In this document: positions 56,590-64,000 of the stretch, piece by piece
Numbering within the stretch: the stretch's first letter is position 1
How the letters are laid out: every line of letters begins with the position of its first letter
Source: Actinokineospora iranica
GTDB lineage: Bacteria; Actinomycetota; Actinomycetes; Mycobacteriales; Pseudonocardiaceae
DNA: 64,000 bases
NCBI RefSeq assembly: GCF_900101685.1
Contig: NZ_FMZZ01000006.1
Location: forward strand, 248,001 to 312,000
Direction of reading: 5' to 3'
Position numbers and translations under genes: made by a program
Notes under the pieces: generated by a model
What the model saw: the letters and a program-made list of their open reading frames with translations, nothing else
What the model was told of the DNA's origin: nothing
Databases searched by the model: none

Positions 56590-57660
56590 TCACACATCCA
56601 GCACGAGCCGGTCGCCGACCGCCCGCGAGACACACACCAGCATTGAGTCCTCTTCGGACAGAGCACGTCCCCGGCCGTCGACGGCGCCCGCGGCCACCTT
56701 GACCTCGCAGGTGCCGCAAAACCCTTGCCTGCACGAGTAAGCCGCATCCGGCCGCACGCGCAGCAACGCCGTCAACGCGGTCTCGTCAGCGGCTACCGGC
56801 ACGACCGGCCCGCCCACGCCCACCTGCATCTCGAACGGCTTGCCGTTCACCACCGGCGCGGCGGAGAACCGCTCGAAGTGCAGCGCCCCACCCCACTCCC
56901 CCCGGACGGCGGCCACCATCGGCGGCGGCCCGCACAGGTAGACCGAGGCCCCTTCCGGCGCGGTGGCCAGCAATTCGGCCGCCGTGGGCATCCCTTCCAC
57001 TATGGACACTCGCTCGTCGCCTGGAAGCTCGTCCAGGAACGGCATCGACGCCCGCGTCCGTCCTGTGTAGACCAATCGCCAGTCGGCCCCCGCCCTCTCG
57101 GCGGCGTGCACCATCGGCAGGATCGGCGTGATGCCGATACCTCCCGCGACAAACAGGTACGGCCCCCGCCCCACGAACGGAAACGCGGTGCGCGGCCCCC
57201 GCACCGTCAGCACGTCTCCCACGCCGACCGACGAGTGGATCTCCACGGACCCACCGCCGCCATTCGGCACCAGCCGAACCGCGATCCGGTACCCGAGGCG
57301 ATCCGCCGGGTCCCCGCACAGTGAATACTGCCGACACCTGCCCGAGGGCAGCACCACATCCAGATGCCCCCCAGGCCGCCACGGCGGCAGCGCGGCCCCA
57401 GCTGGGTCCGCCAACCGCAGCGACACCACACCGTCGGCCTCGGCGGTGACCGCCCGCACAACCAGCCGCAGGTCCCGGTCCACCGGCCGCACCACCGGCT
57501 GCCGACGAACGCCGCGGCGGCTCAGCCGCAGCACCCCCGACACCACCCGGGCCACCCCCAGCATCGCCCGGTCCGCCCGCGGCCGCCCGTACAGATCCGG
57601 CGGCGCGCTCCAGTCCCCGGACCCGGCCCCGGAAAACACCATCCCGCCCCTAACCGACAC
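56590..57660 (-). CDS. PDR/VanB-type oxidoreductase with C-terminal 2Fe-2S ferredoxin domain
   Basis: A 356-residue reductase. An FMN/FAD domain (RQYSLCGDP) and an NAD domain (FVAGGIGITPILPM, then VYLCGPPPMV) are followed by a plant-type ferredoxin module with CRQGFCGTC plus a distal Cys in MLVCVSR. This is the layout of phthalate dioxygenase reductases, which pass NADH electrons to an oxygenase. The adjacent di-iron protein is the obvious acceptor. The start is taken as GTG 57660; an ATG at 57642 is also possible. Confidence 0.9.
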   Translation of the reverse strand: MSVRGGMVFSGAGSGDWSAPPDLYGRPRADRAMLGVARVVSGVLRLSRRGVRRQPVVRPVDRDLRLVVRAVTAEADGVVSLRLADPAGAALPPWRPGGHLDVVLPSGRCRQYSLCGDPADRLGYRIAVRLVPNGGGGSVEIHSSVGVGDVLTVRGPRTAFPFVGRGPYLFVAGGIGITPILPMVHAAERAGADWRLVYTGRTRASMPFLDELPGDERVSIVEGMPTAAELLATAPEGASVYLCGPPPMVAAVRGEWGGALHFERFSAAPVVNGKPFEMQVGVGGPVVPVAADETALTALLRVRPDAAYSCRQGFCGTCEVKVAAGAVDGRGRALSEEDSMLVCVSRAVGDRLVLDV

Positions 57661-57693
57661 GATCAGCCCTTCCGAACCCGCCCGGCCAAGCCA

Positions 57694-58551
57694 TCACCCA
57701 GCCGCCTTGGCCGCGGGGGAACTAGCCAGGTACGCCACCGCCAACTCGGTCGAGCCCTCATCGCGCGGGTGATACGAGCGAGGCAGATACCGCCAGAACG
57801 CGGGCAGCAACTCCCGAGGCCCCGGCAGCAGCCCACGCCGGGCCAGCCGCCGGTAATCCCGCCACCGAGGACGCTCAGGCCGCTGCGGGTCGTGCGCCAG
57901 CAGCCACCGGGTGCAGCGAACCAGCATCCACATCAGCAGCGGCCCCACGATCACCATGGCCCGCAGCCGCCGCCCCTGGCGCCCGTCCAGATGCATGTAG
58001 AGGTCGAAGGCGACCGAGCGGTGTTCGACTTCCTCCGCGCCGTGCCACCGCAGCAGGTCGAGCATCGTCGGGTCGGCGCCAGCGGATTCCAGCGGCGCGG
58101 TCAGCACCCAGTGCCCGAGCACAGCCGTGAAGTGCTCGATGGCCGCGATGACCGACAACCGCTCCAAGAGCCACTGGTGCTCAGCGGGCCCGGTCAGATC
58201 GCGGTCGCCGAGCAGCGAACGGAACAGCCACTCGATCTGCGCGACGAACGGTGCCGGGTCCAGCCCCTGCGCGGCGAGGTGGTCGGCGGCCCCCTGGTGC
58301 GCTTCGGCGTGCATCGCCTCCTGGCCGATGAAGCCCAGCACGTCCGCCCGCAGTTCCTCGTCGCGGATGTGCGGGAGGGCCTGCTTGAACACCCGCACGA
58401 ACCAGCGTTCGCCCTCGGGCAGGACCAGGTGCAGGGTGTTCATGGCGTGCGAGGCCACCGGCTCCCCCGGCAGCCAGTGCGCGGGAACCGTGGACCAGTC
58501 GAAGCGCACGTCCCGGGCGTGCAGCACGACCTTGTCGGTGGGGTCAGGCAT
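57694..58551 (-). CDS. Di-iron ferritin-like protein, annotated family of metal-dependent hydrolases (PF10118)
   Basis: A 285-residue protein of the group named metal-dependent hydrolase. Its acidic pattern is that of a ferritin-like di-iron centre: Glu 48, Glu 78 x x His 81, Glu 139 (followed by His 140) and Glu 174 x x His 177, with about 30 residues between helices. The C-terminus has a hydrophobic stretch (VIVGPLLMWMLVRCTRWLL) suggesting membrane contact. An oxygenase or desaturase role is more likely than hydrolysis because the next gene encodes a 2Fe-2S reductase. ATG at 58551. Confidence 0.82.
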   Translation of the reverse strand: MPDPTDKVVLHARDVRFDWSTVPAHWLPGEPVASHAMNTLHLVLPEGERWFVRVFKQALPHIRDEELRADVLGFIGQEAMHAEAHQGAADHLAAQGLDPAPFVAQIEWLFRSLLGDRDLTGPAEHQWLLERLSVIAAIEHFTAVLGHWVLTAPLESAGADPTMLDLLRWHGAEEVEHRSVAFDLYMHLDGRQGRRLRAMVIVGPLLMWMLVRCTRWLLAHDPQRPERPRWRDYRRLARRGLLPGPRELLPAFWRYLPRSYHPRDEGSTELAVAYLASSPAAKAAG

Positions 58552-58564
58552 CGCGCGGCCTCCT

Positions 58565-60337
58565 TCAGCGAAGCACGTCGAGTCGGGCGGCGCGGCGCAT
58601 CAGGCCGGGGGCGAACCGGGCGCCGATGCGGGCGAGTTTGGCCTCGGGGGTGACCGGGACGACGGCCGTGCCGCGGTCCACCGCGCGCAGGATCTCCTCG
58701 GCCACCCGCTCCGGGCCGAAGCCGCGGCGGGCGTAGGCCTTGGTCGCCTGCTGGCGCAGCCGCCGCTGCTCGACCTCGTCGACGCCGGTGAACCGGGTCG
58801 TCTTGGTGATGTCCGTGGCGACGATGCCGGGGCAGATGGCGCTGACGCCGATGCCCTGGTCGGCCAGCTCGGCCCGCAGGCAGTCGGAGAGCATCAGCAC
58901 CGCCGCCTTGGTCGCCGCGTACGCCGACATGGCGCGGCTGGGCGTGTAGGCGGCAGCGGAGGCCAGGTTGACGATGTGCCCGCCTTCGCCTGCCTCGGCC
59001 ATGAGCGCGCCGAACTCGCGGCAGCCGTTGGCCACGCCGAGCAGGTTGACGTCCACGATCCGCTGCCAGTCGGCCGCGCTGGTGCCCAACGACCCGGCCA
59101 TGCCGATGCCCGCGTTGTTCACCAGGATGTCCGGCACGCCGTGCTCGGTGGCCACGTCCTCGGCGAACTGGCGCATGGCCTCGTCGTCGGCCACGTCCAC
59201 CCGGTACGGGTAGGCGGCGGGGCCGATCTCGGCCGCGGTGCGGCGGGCGGCGTCGAAGTCGATGTCGGCGACGACCACCTCGGCGCCGCGCTCGGCGAAC
59301 GCCGCGGCGGTGGCCCGGCCGATCCCGCTGCCCGCGCCGGTGACGACGGCGAGCCGGTTGGTGAGGCCGCGGTCGGGCGTGCCTGCCCTGGCGCGTTGCA
59401 GGCTCCTGGTCATCGGGGCGCCGTTGACGTGCTCGACGAACTCCTCGACCATCCGCGCCAGCACGTCCGGGCGGGCCGCGGGCGCCCAGTGCCCGGCGAC
59501 GACCTCGCGCCGCCACAGCCGTCCGACCCAGCGTTCCAGGTCCTCGGCGAGGGCGGCGGTGACGAACCGGTCTCGCGTCGGGATGACGACCTGCACCGGC
59601 ATCGTGGCCCGTCGCTGCCGGGGGCGGCTGAGCAGGGGGACCATGTTCGCCCGGTAAAGCTGGACGCCCCTGGCCGCGTCCGCGCGGATGGTGGGCGCGG
59701 GCCGGTGGTGCACGCCCTCGACCCGGCGCAGGATCTCGCCCCAGCGGGGCCCGATGAGGGTGCGCCAGGCGAGGCCGGGCAGCACGGGCAGGTGGAACAG
59801 GTAGATGTACCAGGAGTGCGCGAGCTGGCCCAAGAGCCCGCGGACGTTCGCCGGGGTGGGCCGGGACAGCCTGCGCCGCATCCAGTGGCCCACGTGGTCC
59901 AGGCACGGCCCGGAGACGGAGGTGAACGAGGCGATGCGGGTGTCCGCGTCCGGCTCGGTGACCGCCTCCCAGGCCTGGATGGACCCCCAGTCGTGCGCGA
60001 CGACGTGCACCGGCTCGTCCGGGCTGACGGCGTCGGCGACGGCGAACAGGTCTTCGGCGAGGTGCCGGGTGCGGTAGGCCGACCGCTTGCGGGGCGCGGT
60101 CGACTCGCCGGAGCCGCGGGTGTCGTAGCGGACGACGTGGAAGCTCTCGGCGAGCCGTTCGGCCATGTCGTCCCAGAGCCGGTGGGTGTCGGGGTAGCCG
60201 TGGACCAGCAGCAGGGTCGGCGAGCCGGGGTCGCCCTGCTCGAACACCGCCAGCTCGGCCGCGCCGGAGCGCACGGTGCGGCGCCTGGGCACCGGGTGGC
60301 GCGTCGAGCCGGGGAAGCGGAGCGGTTCGCTGGCCAT
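58565..60337 (-). CDS. EphD-like fusion: epoxide hydrolase plus short-chain dehydrogenase
   Basis: A 590-residue two-domain enzyme. The N-terminal alpha/beta hydrolase has LLVHGYPDTHRLWDD and the nucleophile aspartate in VVAHDWGSIQAW, the epoxide hydrolase type. The C-terminal SDR (from about 315) has VVTGAGSGIGRATA, NNAGIG and YAATK. This order and length match mycobacterial EphD, reported to act on epoxymycolates. Here the products of the di-iron protein could be hydrolysed to diols and oxidised. The ATG at 60337 has a GAAGGAGC site. First gene of the operon; 13 bases to the next. Confidence 0.9.
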   Translation of the reverse strand: MASEPLRFPGSTRHPVPRRRTVRSGAAELAVFEQGDPGSPTLLLVHGYPDTHRLWDDMAERLAESFHVVRYDTRGSGESTAPRKRSAYRTRHLAEDLFAVADAVSPDEPVHVVAHDWGSIQAWEAVTEPDADTRIASFTSVSGPCLDHVGHWMRRRLSRPTPANVRGLLGQLAHSWYIYLFHLPVLPGLAWRTLIGPRWGEILRRVEGVHHRPAPTIRADAARGVQLYRANMVPLLSRPRQRRATMPVQVVIPTRDRFVTAALAEDLERWVGRLWRREVVAGHWAPAARPDVLARMVEEFVEHVNGAPMTRSLQRARAGTPDRGLTNRLAVVTGAGSGIGRATAAAFAERGAEVVVADIDFDAARRTAAEIGPAAYPYRVDVADDEAMRQFAEDVATEHGVPDILVNNAGIGMAGSLGTSAADWQRIVDVNLLGVANGCREFGALMAEAGEGGHIVNLASAAAYTPSRAMSAYAATKAAVLMLSDCLRAELADQGIGVSAICPGIVATDITKTTRFTGVDEVEQRRLRQQATKAYARRGFGPERVAEEILRAVDRGTAVVPVTPEAKLARIGARFAPGLMRRAARLDVLR

Positions 60338-60409
60338 GACGGCTCCTTCGGGCGTGCGTCGTCGGCCCGAAGCGGGGCGGCGGGCTGCGATGACCTGGGC
60401 ATTACCTGA

Positions 60410-60450
60410 CAATGACGAACGTTACAACGGCCGTTGACAAGGTGCAAGGC
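60410..60450 (-). promoter_or_regulatory. Candidate MerR-controlled promoter of the EphD operon
   Basis: A perfect 12-bp palindrome CAACGGCCGTTG (60425-60436) lies next to TTGTCA (minus strand, 60432-60437), with a possible -10 about 19 bases further on. Long spacers containing a dyad are typical of MerR-type promoters. The adjacent MerR gene could act here. Confidence 0.4.
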
Positions 60451-60499
60451 TCCGTCGCGCCCCCCCGACAATGACCGGATGAATGGATGAGCGGCTCCG

Positions 60500-61255
60500 C
60501 TATTCCCGCTCTTGCGCCGCGCGCGCCCGTTCCGCCAATGCGATCAATCGATCGCCCATGATGTCCGGGATAACCCGCCGCGCCGACCGGTCGACGGCGG
60601 CGCTTAGCGCGGACATGACCAATGGATGCAGCCGCGAGATCACGTCCGCGTAGTGCGGCAGTTCTTCGCCACTGGGCAGCCAGTCGGGGCCCTTGGGGTC
60701 CAACACGTACTTGCGGACCAGGTTGACCAGCAAACCGGTCACCCGGTCGGTCTCGGTCTGCAGTTCCGCGGCCAAGTCCAGCACCTCGACGAGCGGAACG
60801 TCGAGCCGGACCAGTTCGTGGCCCACTTCCAGCAGCTTCGGACTCGGCGCGACGAAGTGCGCGCCATGCCGCTCCAGGATGCCCAATCGCAACGCCTTGG
60901 CGATATTGGCCGGGGTGAGCTGGGCGCCGAACATGCGGCCCAGCTCGGCCAGCGCGACCACAGCGGGCCGCTCGTGCGACGAGGCCGCCCCGGTCGCCTC
61001 CTCCAGCCCGAGCACGTCGGCCAGGCTGTGCCCGGACTGCCAGGCGTCGAGCATCTCCTTGATCTGCGCGAACGCGTAGCCGCGGTCGAGCATGTTGAGG
61101 ATCAGCCGCAGCCGGGACAGGTGCCGGTCGCCGTAGATCGCGGTGCGGCCGCGGCGCTCGGGCGGTGGCAGCAGCTCGCGGTCCTGGTAAACGCGCACGT
61201 TGCGCACCGAGGTGCCTGCCGCTCTCGCCAGGTCGTCGATCCGGTACTCCGCCAC
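60500..61255 (-). CDS. MerR family transcriptional regulator
   Basis: A 251-residue regulator. The MerR winged helix is at the N-terminus (YRIDDLARAAGTSVRNVRVYQ, RGRTAIYGDRHLSRLRLI). The rest is a long effector-binding or dimer domain of about 150 residues with LGRMFGAQLTPANIAKALRLG, which lacks the cysteine pattern of metal sensors. The GTG at 61255 has no strong site but fits the family. It lies directly upstream of the redox operon on the same strand and probably controls it. Confidence 0.88.
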   Translation of the reverse strand: MAEYRIDDLARAAGTSVRNVRVYQDRELLPPPERRGRTAIYGDRHLSRLRLILNMLDRGYAFAQIKEMLDAWQSGHSLADVLGLEEATGAASSHERPAVVALAELGRMFGAQLTPANIAKALRLGILERHGAHFVAPSPKLLEVGHELVRLDVPLVEVLDLAAELQTETDRVTGLLVNLVRKYVLDPKGPDWLPSGEELPHYADVISRLHPLVMSALSAAVDRSARRVIPDIMGDRLIALAERARAAQERE

Positions 61256-61430
61256 CTGGCCGAGCTTAGAGGGTTCGTTCCGGCTCCATAGTGGACATCC
61301 TGGCGAACAAGCGCCCGGGGGCCCGCGCGGTTGGCAAAACATCGACAAGTCATCGACAAGTCCGCGCGGGCACGTGTCCAGTGCGGACGCCCACCGCACT
61401 GACTCTGCGTGAGTGGACAGTTCCGCTTTG

Positions 61431-61504
61431 TGCCCCCGACCGGATTCGAACCGGCACTCGACCCCTTTTAAGGGGGCTGCCTCTGCCTGTTGGGCTACGG
61501 GGGC
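61431..61504 (-). tRNA. tRNA with predicted UAA anticodon (Leu-like), class I shape
   Basis: A full cloverleaf of 74 bases can be drawn on the minus strand: acceptor stem GCCCCCG/CGGGGGC, a 3-bp D stem with GG in the loop, anticodon stem GCCCC/GGGGT with loop CTTAAAA (anticodon TAA at 61468-61470), a 5-base variable loop and T arm GCCGG-TTCGAAT-CCGGT, discriminator A. CCA is not encoded. UAA would read UUA (Leu), but leucine tRNAs normally have a long variable arm. Confidence 0.75.
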
Positions 61505-61594
61505 AGCCGCAGCCTAAGGCGCGATTCCATGTCTCGGGACGGGTTTCTCGGATTTCCGGCCGGGTGGCCCAATGCGCTTTGGGCCGTTTGCCGG

Positions 61595-62920
61595 TCAACC
61601 TTTGGAAACTCTGACGAACTCCGCCTTCGGATCATTGATCTGACCCATCGAGATGACCTCACGCCGGAAGAGTCCTCCCGTTAACCAGTCCAGCGTGATC
61701 CGGACCTTCCGGTTGACCGTGGGCATCGCCTTCACGTGATAGGCGCGGTGCATCGCCCAGGCCATGAAGCCCTTGGCCTTGACGTTGAACACGTCCCCGA
61801 CGCCCTTGTGCAGGCCCAGGCTCGCGACCGAGCCGATGTTCTTGTGGTAGTACTCCTTGGGCTTGCCGCCGCGCAGGGCCACCACGATGTTCTTCGCCAG
61901 CAGGCGGGCCTGCCGGACGGCGTTCTGGGCGTTCGGGGCGCAGATCGCGGTCGGGTCGTCCGGGGTGCGCGACAGGTCGGGGACCGCGGCGCAGTCACCG
62001 GCGGTCCACGCGTCGGGCAGGCCCTCGACGCGCAGCGCGGCGGTGGCGCGCAGCCTGCCCTGCTTGGTCAGCGGCAGGTCGGACGCGCCGAGCACCGGGT
62101 TGGACTTGACGCCCGCGGTCCAGACGATGGTGTCGCTGTCGAACTCGGTGCCGTCGGAGAGGACGACGTGGCCGTTCTCGAACGACTTGGCCAGCGTCGA
62201 CAGGTAGACCTCGATACCGCGCTTCTCCAGCTGCATGACGGTGTAGACGCCGAGGCTCTCGCGGACCTCCGGCAGCACCCGTCCCGCGGCCTCGACCAGC
62301 ACGAACCGCAGGTCCTCCGGCTCGACGTTCTTGTAGTACTGGGTGGCGAAGCGGGCCATGTCCTCCAGCTCGCCCAGCGCCTCGATGCCCGCGAAGCCGC
62401 CGCCGACGAAGGTGAACGTCAGCAGCTTCTTGCGCAGCTCGGGGTCGAGCGTGCTGTCGGCCTGGTCGAGCTTGGTCATCACGTGGTTGCGCAGGTAGAT
62501 GGCCTCGCCGATGGTCTTGAACGCGATGCCGTGCTCGGCCAGGCCGGGAATCGGCAGCAGCCGGGCCACCGAGCCGAGCGCGACGACGAGCACGTCGTAG
62601 CCCAGCTCCTCGGTGTGCCCGTCGGCGGCCTCGATGGTGACGACCTTGCGGGCGTGCTCGATGCCGGTGGCCCGCGCGGTGATGACGTGGCAGCGCTTGA
62701 GCGCGCGCCGCAGCGGCACGACCACATGCCGCGGCTCGATCGCGCCAGCGGCCGCCTCGGGGAGAAACGGCTGGTAGGTCATGTGCGGCTGCGGATCGAT
62801 CACCGTGACCGAGGCCTCACCGGAACGGAGCTTTCGCTGGAGCCCGAGCGCCGTGTACAAACCGACGTAACCGCCACCCAGGATGAGGATGCGGGTGGGC
62901 TCCGACTTTCCATGCGCCAT
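61595..62920 (-). CDS. ndh: NADH dehydrogenase, type II
   Basis: A 441-residue single-subunit NADH:menaquinone oxidoreductase. RILILGGGYVGLYTALGLQ binds FAD, FTFVGGGFAGIEALGEL binds NADH, and AWTAGDCAAVPDL is the second FAD contact. The C-terminal region includes the amphipathic membrane-binding segment. The ATG at 62920 is chosen because the FAD motif then begins at about residue 11; an upstream GTG at 62947 would add MENQCDHCG, an interesting Cys-His-Cys stretch but unsupported. The upstream 480 bases hold no gene. Confidence 0.92.
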   Translation of the reverse strand: MAHGKSEPTRILILGGGYVGLYTALGLQRKLRSGEASVTVIDPQPHMTYQPFLPEAAAGAIEPRHVVVPLRRALKRCHVITARATGIEHARKVVTIEAADGHTEELGYDVLVVALGSVARLLPIPGLAEHGIAFKTIGEAIYLRNHVMTKLDQADSTLDPELRKKLLTFTFVGGGFAGIEALGELEDMARFATQYYKNVEPEDLRFVLVEAAGRVLPEVRESLGVYTVMQLEKRGIEVYLSTLAKSFENGHVVLSDGTEFDSDTIVWTAGVKSNPVLGASDLPLTKQGRLRATAALRVEGLPDAWTAGDCAAVPDLSRTPDDPTAICAPNAQNAVRQARLLAKNIVVALRGGKPKEYYHKNIGSVASLGLHKGVGDVFNVKAKGFMAWAMHRAYHVKAMPTVNRKVRITLDWLTGGLFRREVISMGQINDPKAEFVRVSKG

Positions 62921-63402
62921 GCCGCAATGGTCGCACTGGTTTTCCACCTCCGCGCGCCGCCCCCATGCTGGTGTGACCCGGGTCGCTGACCCGTTTTCCC
63001 AGGCCGTGCCTGACCTCGCCGCTTTGTCCGAACCGGTCCACAGTGGTCACTTGGAGTGCCGCCGCGGACATCCAGAGTGACCGGCGGCCGAACCCGCTGC
63101 CCGCTTGGCGAATGCCGTCGCGACGTCGATCACCACAGGACGTGAAGCCTGATGTCACAATGACAGAAAATGGACACCGACGACACCCCGCACCCCTTTT
63201 TGTGCCCATTTTTGTAGGAACCGACATGGCCCATGGGGGCAATGGGGCGAAGAAACTCGAACCAACACCAGGGGGGGACGTCAATAAATACCCGCGAATC
63301 ACTGTTTTGCGTCATTTCAGCGCACCCGTGACGTACCCTGATCACCGTTCGACACATACCCGACCCCGCGCGCCGAAGCGGCGGTAGCCGCTGGCCAGGG
63401 CC
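62921..63402. other. Intergenic region upstream of ndh with a small palindrome
   Basis: A 482-base stretch with several AT-richer patches. I see TGTCA-CAA-TGACA at 63153-63165, which may be a regulatory site, but no gene with a credible start and composition. The plus-strand open frame 63043-63387 has no ribosome binding site or recognisable motif. Confidence 0.4.
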
Positions 63403-63579
63403 CTAGTCGCGGACGAAGTCGATGAGCAGCCGGGCGGCCCCGGCGGGGATGTCCACGATCTGTCCAGGATTCTTCGAGTCGCGGATGAAAGTCGCCGTGC
63501 CGCCCCAGGCGAGTTCCACGCACTTTCCACTCTCGCAGCGCGCGCTCTTCCGCCAGACCACATTGTTCGAGACCGACAT
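63403..63579 (-). CDS. DUF397 domain protein
   Basis: A 58-residue DUF397 protein with the family pattern: VWRKSARCESGKCVELAW near the start, FIRDSKNP in the middle and a C-terminal helix. In actinomycetes DUF397 proteins are paired with XRE-type regulators and behave like small partner proteins (for example BldB-related pairs or antitoxin-like pairs). An XRE gene begins at 63914, on the opposite strand. The ATG at 63579 is one of two; the GTG/ATG three codons upstream is also in frame. Confidence 0.88.
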   Translation of the reverse strand: MSVSNNVVWRKSARCESGKCVELAWGGTATFIRDSKNPGQIVDIPAGAARLLIDFVRD

Positions 63580-63749
63580 GGCGACCACCCTCCCCGACCT
63601 CCTGCCACGGAGGCGAACAGGTCGATTATTCCGCCCCGCCCGGTGTTGATGAATCCGCTGCTTGGGTGTCGCATTCCCGAAATCAGCGAGAGCCGTCCCG
63701 CATCGTCACTCTTCGTAGTCGACTGCCACCAACGCGTGGGAGAACGGGT

Positions 63750-63870
63750 GGTGTCAAAGTGTGGCGGCACGGACAGCGCGAGTCCGCGGAACGCGAATCC
63801 GCATGATAAGTTCCTTGACCAGGTGAGTGGTGCCAAAGTGACAGGTGTCAAACTGAGTACGGGTGACACC
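63750..63870 (+). promoter_or_regulatory. Repeated GGTGTCA sites upstream of the XRE gene
   Basis: GGTGTCAAAGTG (63750), GGTGCCAAAGTG (63829) and GGTGTCAAACTG (63844) are near-identical direct repeats. The last forms an inverted pair with TGACACC at 63864-63870. A TAGAGT hexamer at 63874 could be the -10. The array lies in the 334-base gap between DUF397 and the XRE gene and probably binds the XRE protein or a related regulator. Confidence 0.5.
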
Positions 63871-63913
63871 TCGTAGAGTGAAGGTCAGCTCGGGGACACG
63901 GGAGGAGTGGACC

Positions 63914-64000
63914 ATGGCCAGGACGCGGGACCCTCGGTTCTACCGGCGACTGGTGGGCCGTCGCGTCCGCAGGCTCCGTGAAGAGCGCGCCCGGACCCAG
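63914..64000 (+). CDS. XRE-family regulator, N-terminal part (truncated by window end)
   Basis: The first 29 codons of a gene starting ATG at 63914 behind GGGAGGAG. The residues MARTRDPRFYRRLVGRRVRRLREE are typical of the basic N-terminus of actinomycete helix-turn-helix proteins that usually carry a DUF5753 domain further on. The DUF397 gene nearby supports the call. The rest lies outside the window. Confidence 0.7.
   Translation, partial: MARTRDPRFYRRLVGRRVRRLREERARTQ

Noticed and set aside
58127-60409. 760-codon plus-strand frame opposite the EphD-like gene
   Set aside because: Low-complexity antisense reading; the minus-strand operon is supported by motifs and spacing.
63043-63387. 114-codon plus-strand open frame upstream of ndh
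   Set aside because: No ribosome binding site, no recognisable motif, and irregular composition compared with neighbouring genes.

Overview
The window is high-GC DNA from an actinomycete, most likely a member of the Pseudonocardiaceae (relatives of Actinokineospora, Saccharothrix or Lentzea). This rests on the base composition, frequent GTG starts, a mycothiol gene (mca), an ESX-linked set (EspG, PE-like, DUF3558, PPE-like), an AfsR-type SARP regulator, a DUF397/XRE pair, GuaB1 and DUF4245/DUF4307/DUF6801 proteins. It is ordinary chromosome: no rRNA, CRISPR array, phage or transposase is visible. Family names come from recognising motifs by eye; no search was run.

Layout. 1-1027: end of xseA, an extra small gene and xseB. 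1071-9707: large SARP regulator, a secreted cysteine-rich protein behind SARP-like direct repeats, DUF4245 protein, glpX, an L,D-transpeptidase lipoprotein, a flavin oxidoreductase and fumC. 9801-12952: an ESX substrate operon without ESX core genes. 13166-23540: EamA exporter and divergent MocR regulator, a membrane protein, a binding/vWA lipoprotein-like protein, DNA ligase, guaB1 and an ABC exporter. 23589-30448: phoH with a long leader, uppS, CoA-binding protein, hemolysin III, a hypothetical protein and a DUF255 protein. 30510-31092: small degenerate genes. 31150-35036: Hen1-Pnkp RNA repair operon. 35152-41480: DUF6801 protein, mca and partner, DUF4307, greA, Lrp regulator and hppD. 41536-46225: metB, two proline/glutamine-rich membrane proteins and cbs, which could form reverse transsulfuration or cysteine/methionine exchange. 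46391-52755: SGNH hydrolase, thiolase, coiled-coil protein, CooC-like ATPase, deacetylase-like protein and class F sortase. 52760-54217: the likely sortase substrate. 54670-61255: BI-1 family protein and a four-gene redox operon next to a MerR regulator. 61431-64000: a tRNA, ndh, DUF397 and the start of an XRE regulator.

The most unusual items are: (i) a 150-bp MITE-like palindromic element present twice in opposite orientation (39099-39246 and 55607-55757), one copy of which now encodes the C-terminus of the Lrp regulator; (ii) an EphD-like epoxide hydrolase/SDR fusion encoded with a ferritin-like di-iron protein and a 2Fe-2S reductase, which looks like a complete oxidative pathway for a lipophilic substrate; (iii) a class-I-shaped tRNA with a predicted UAA anticodon; (iv) a terminator directly downstream of a putative greA promoter; (v) a dispersed repeat carrying DnaA boxes; (vi) a half-conserved Zur-type box before a CooC-like ATPase; (vii) SARP-like 11-bp repeats at 4019-4058.
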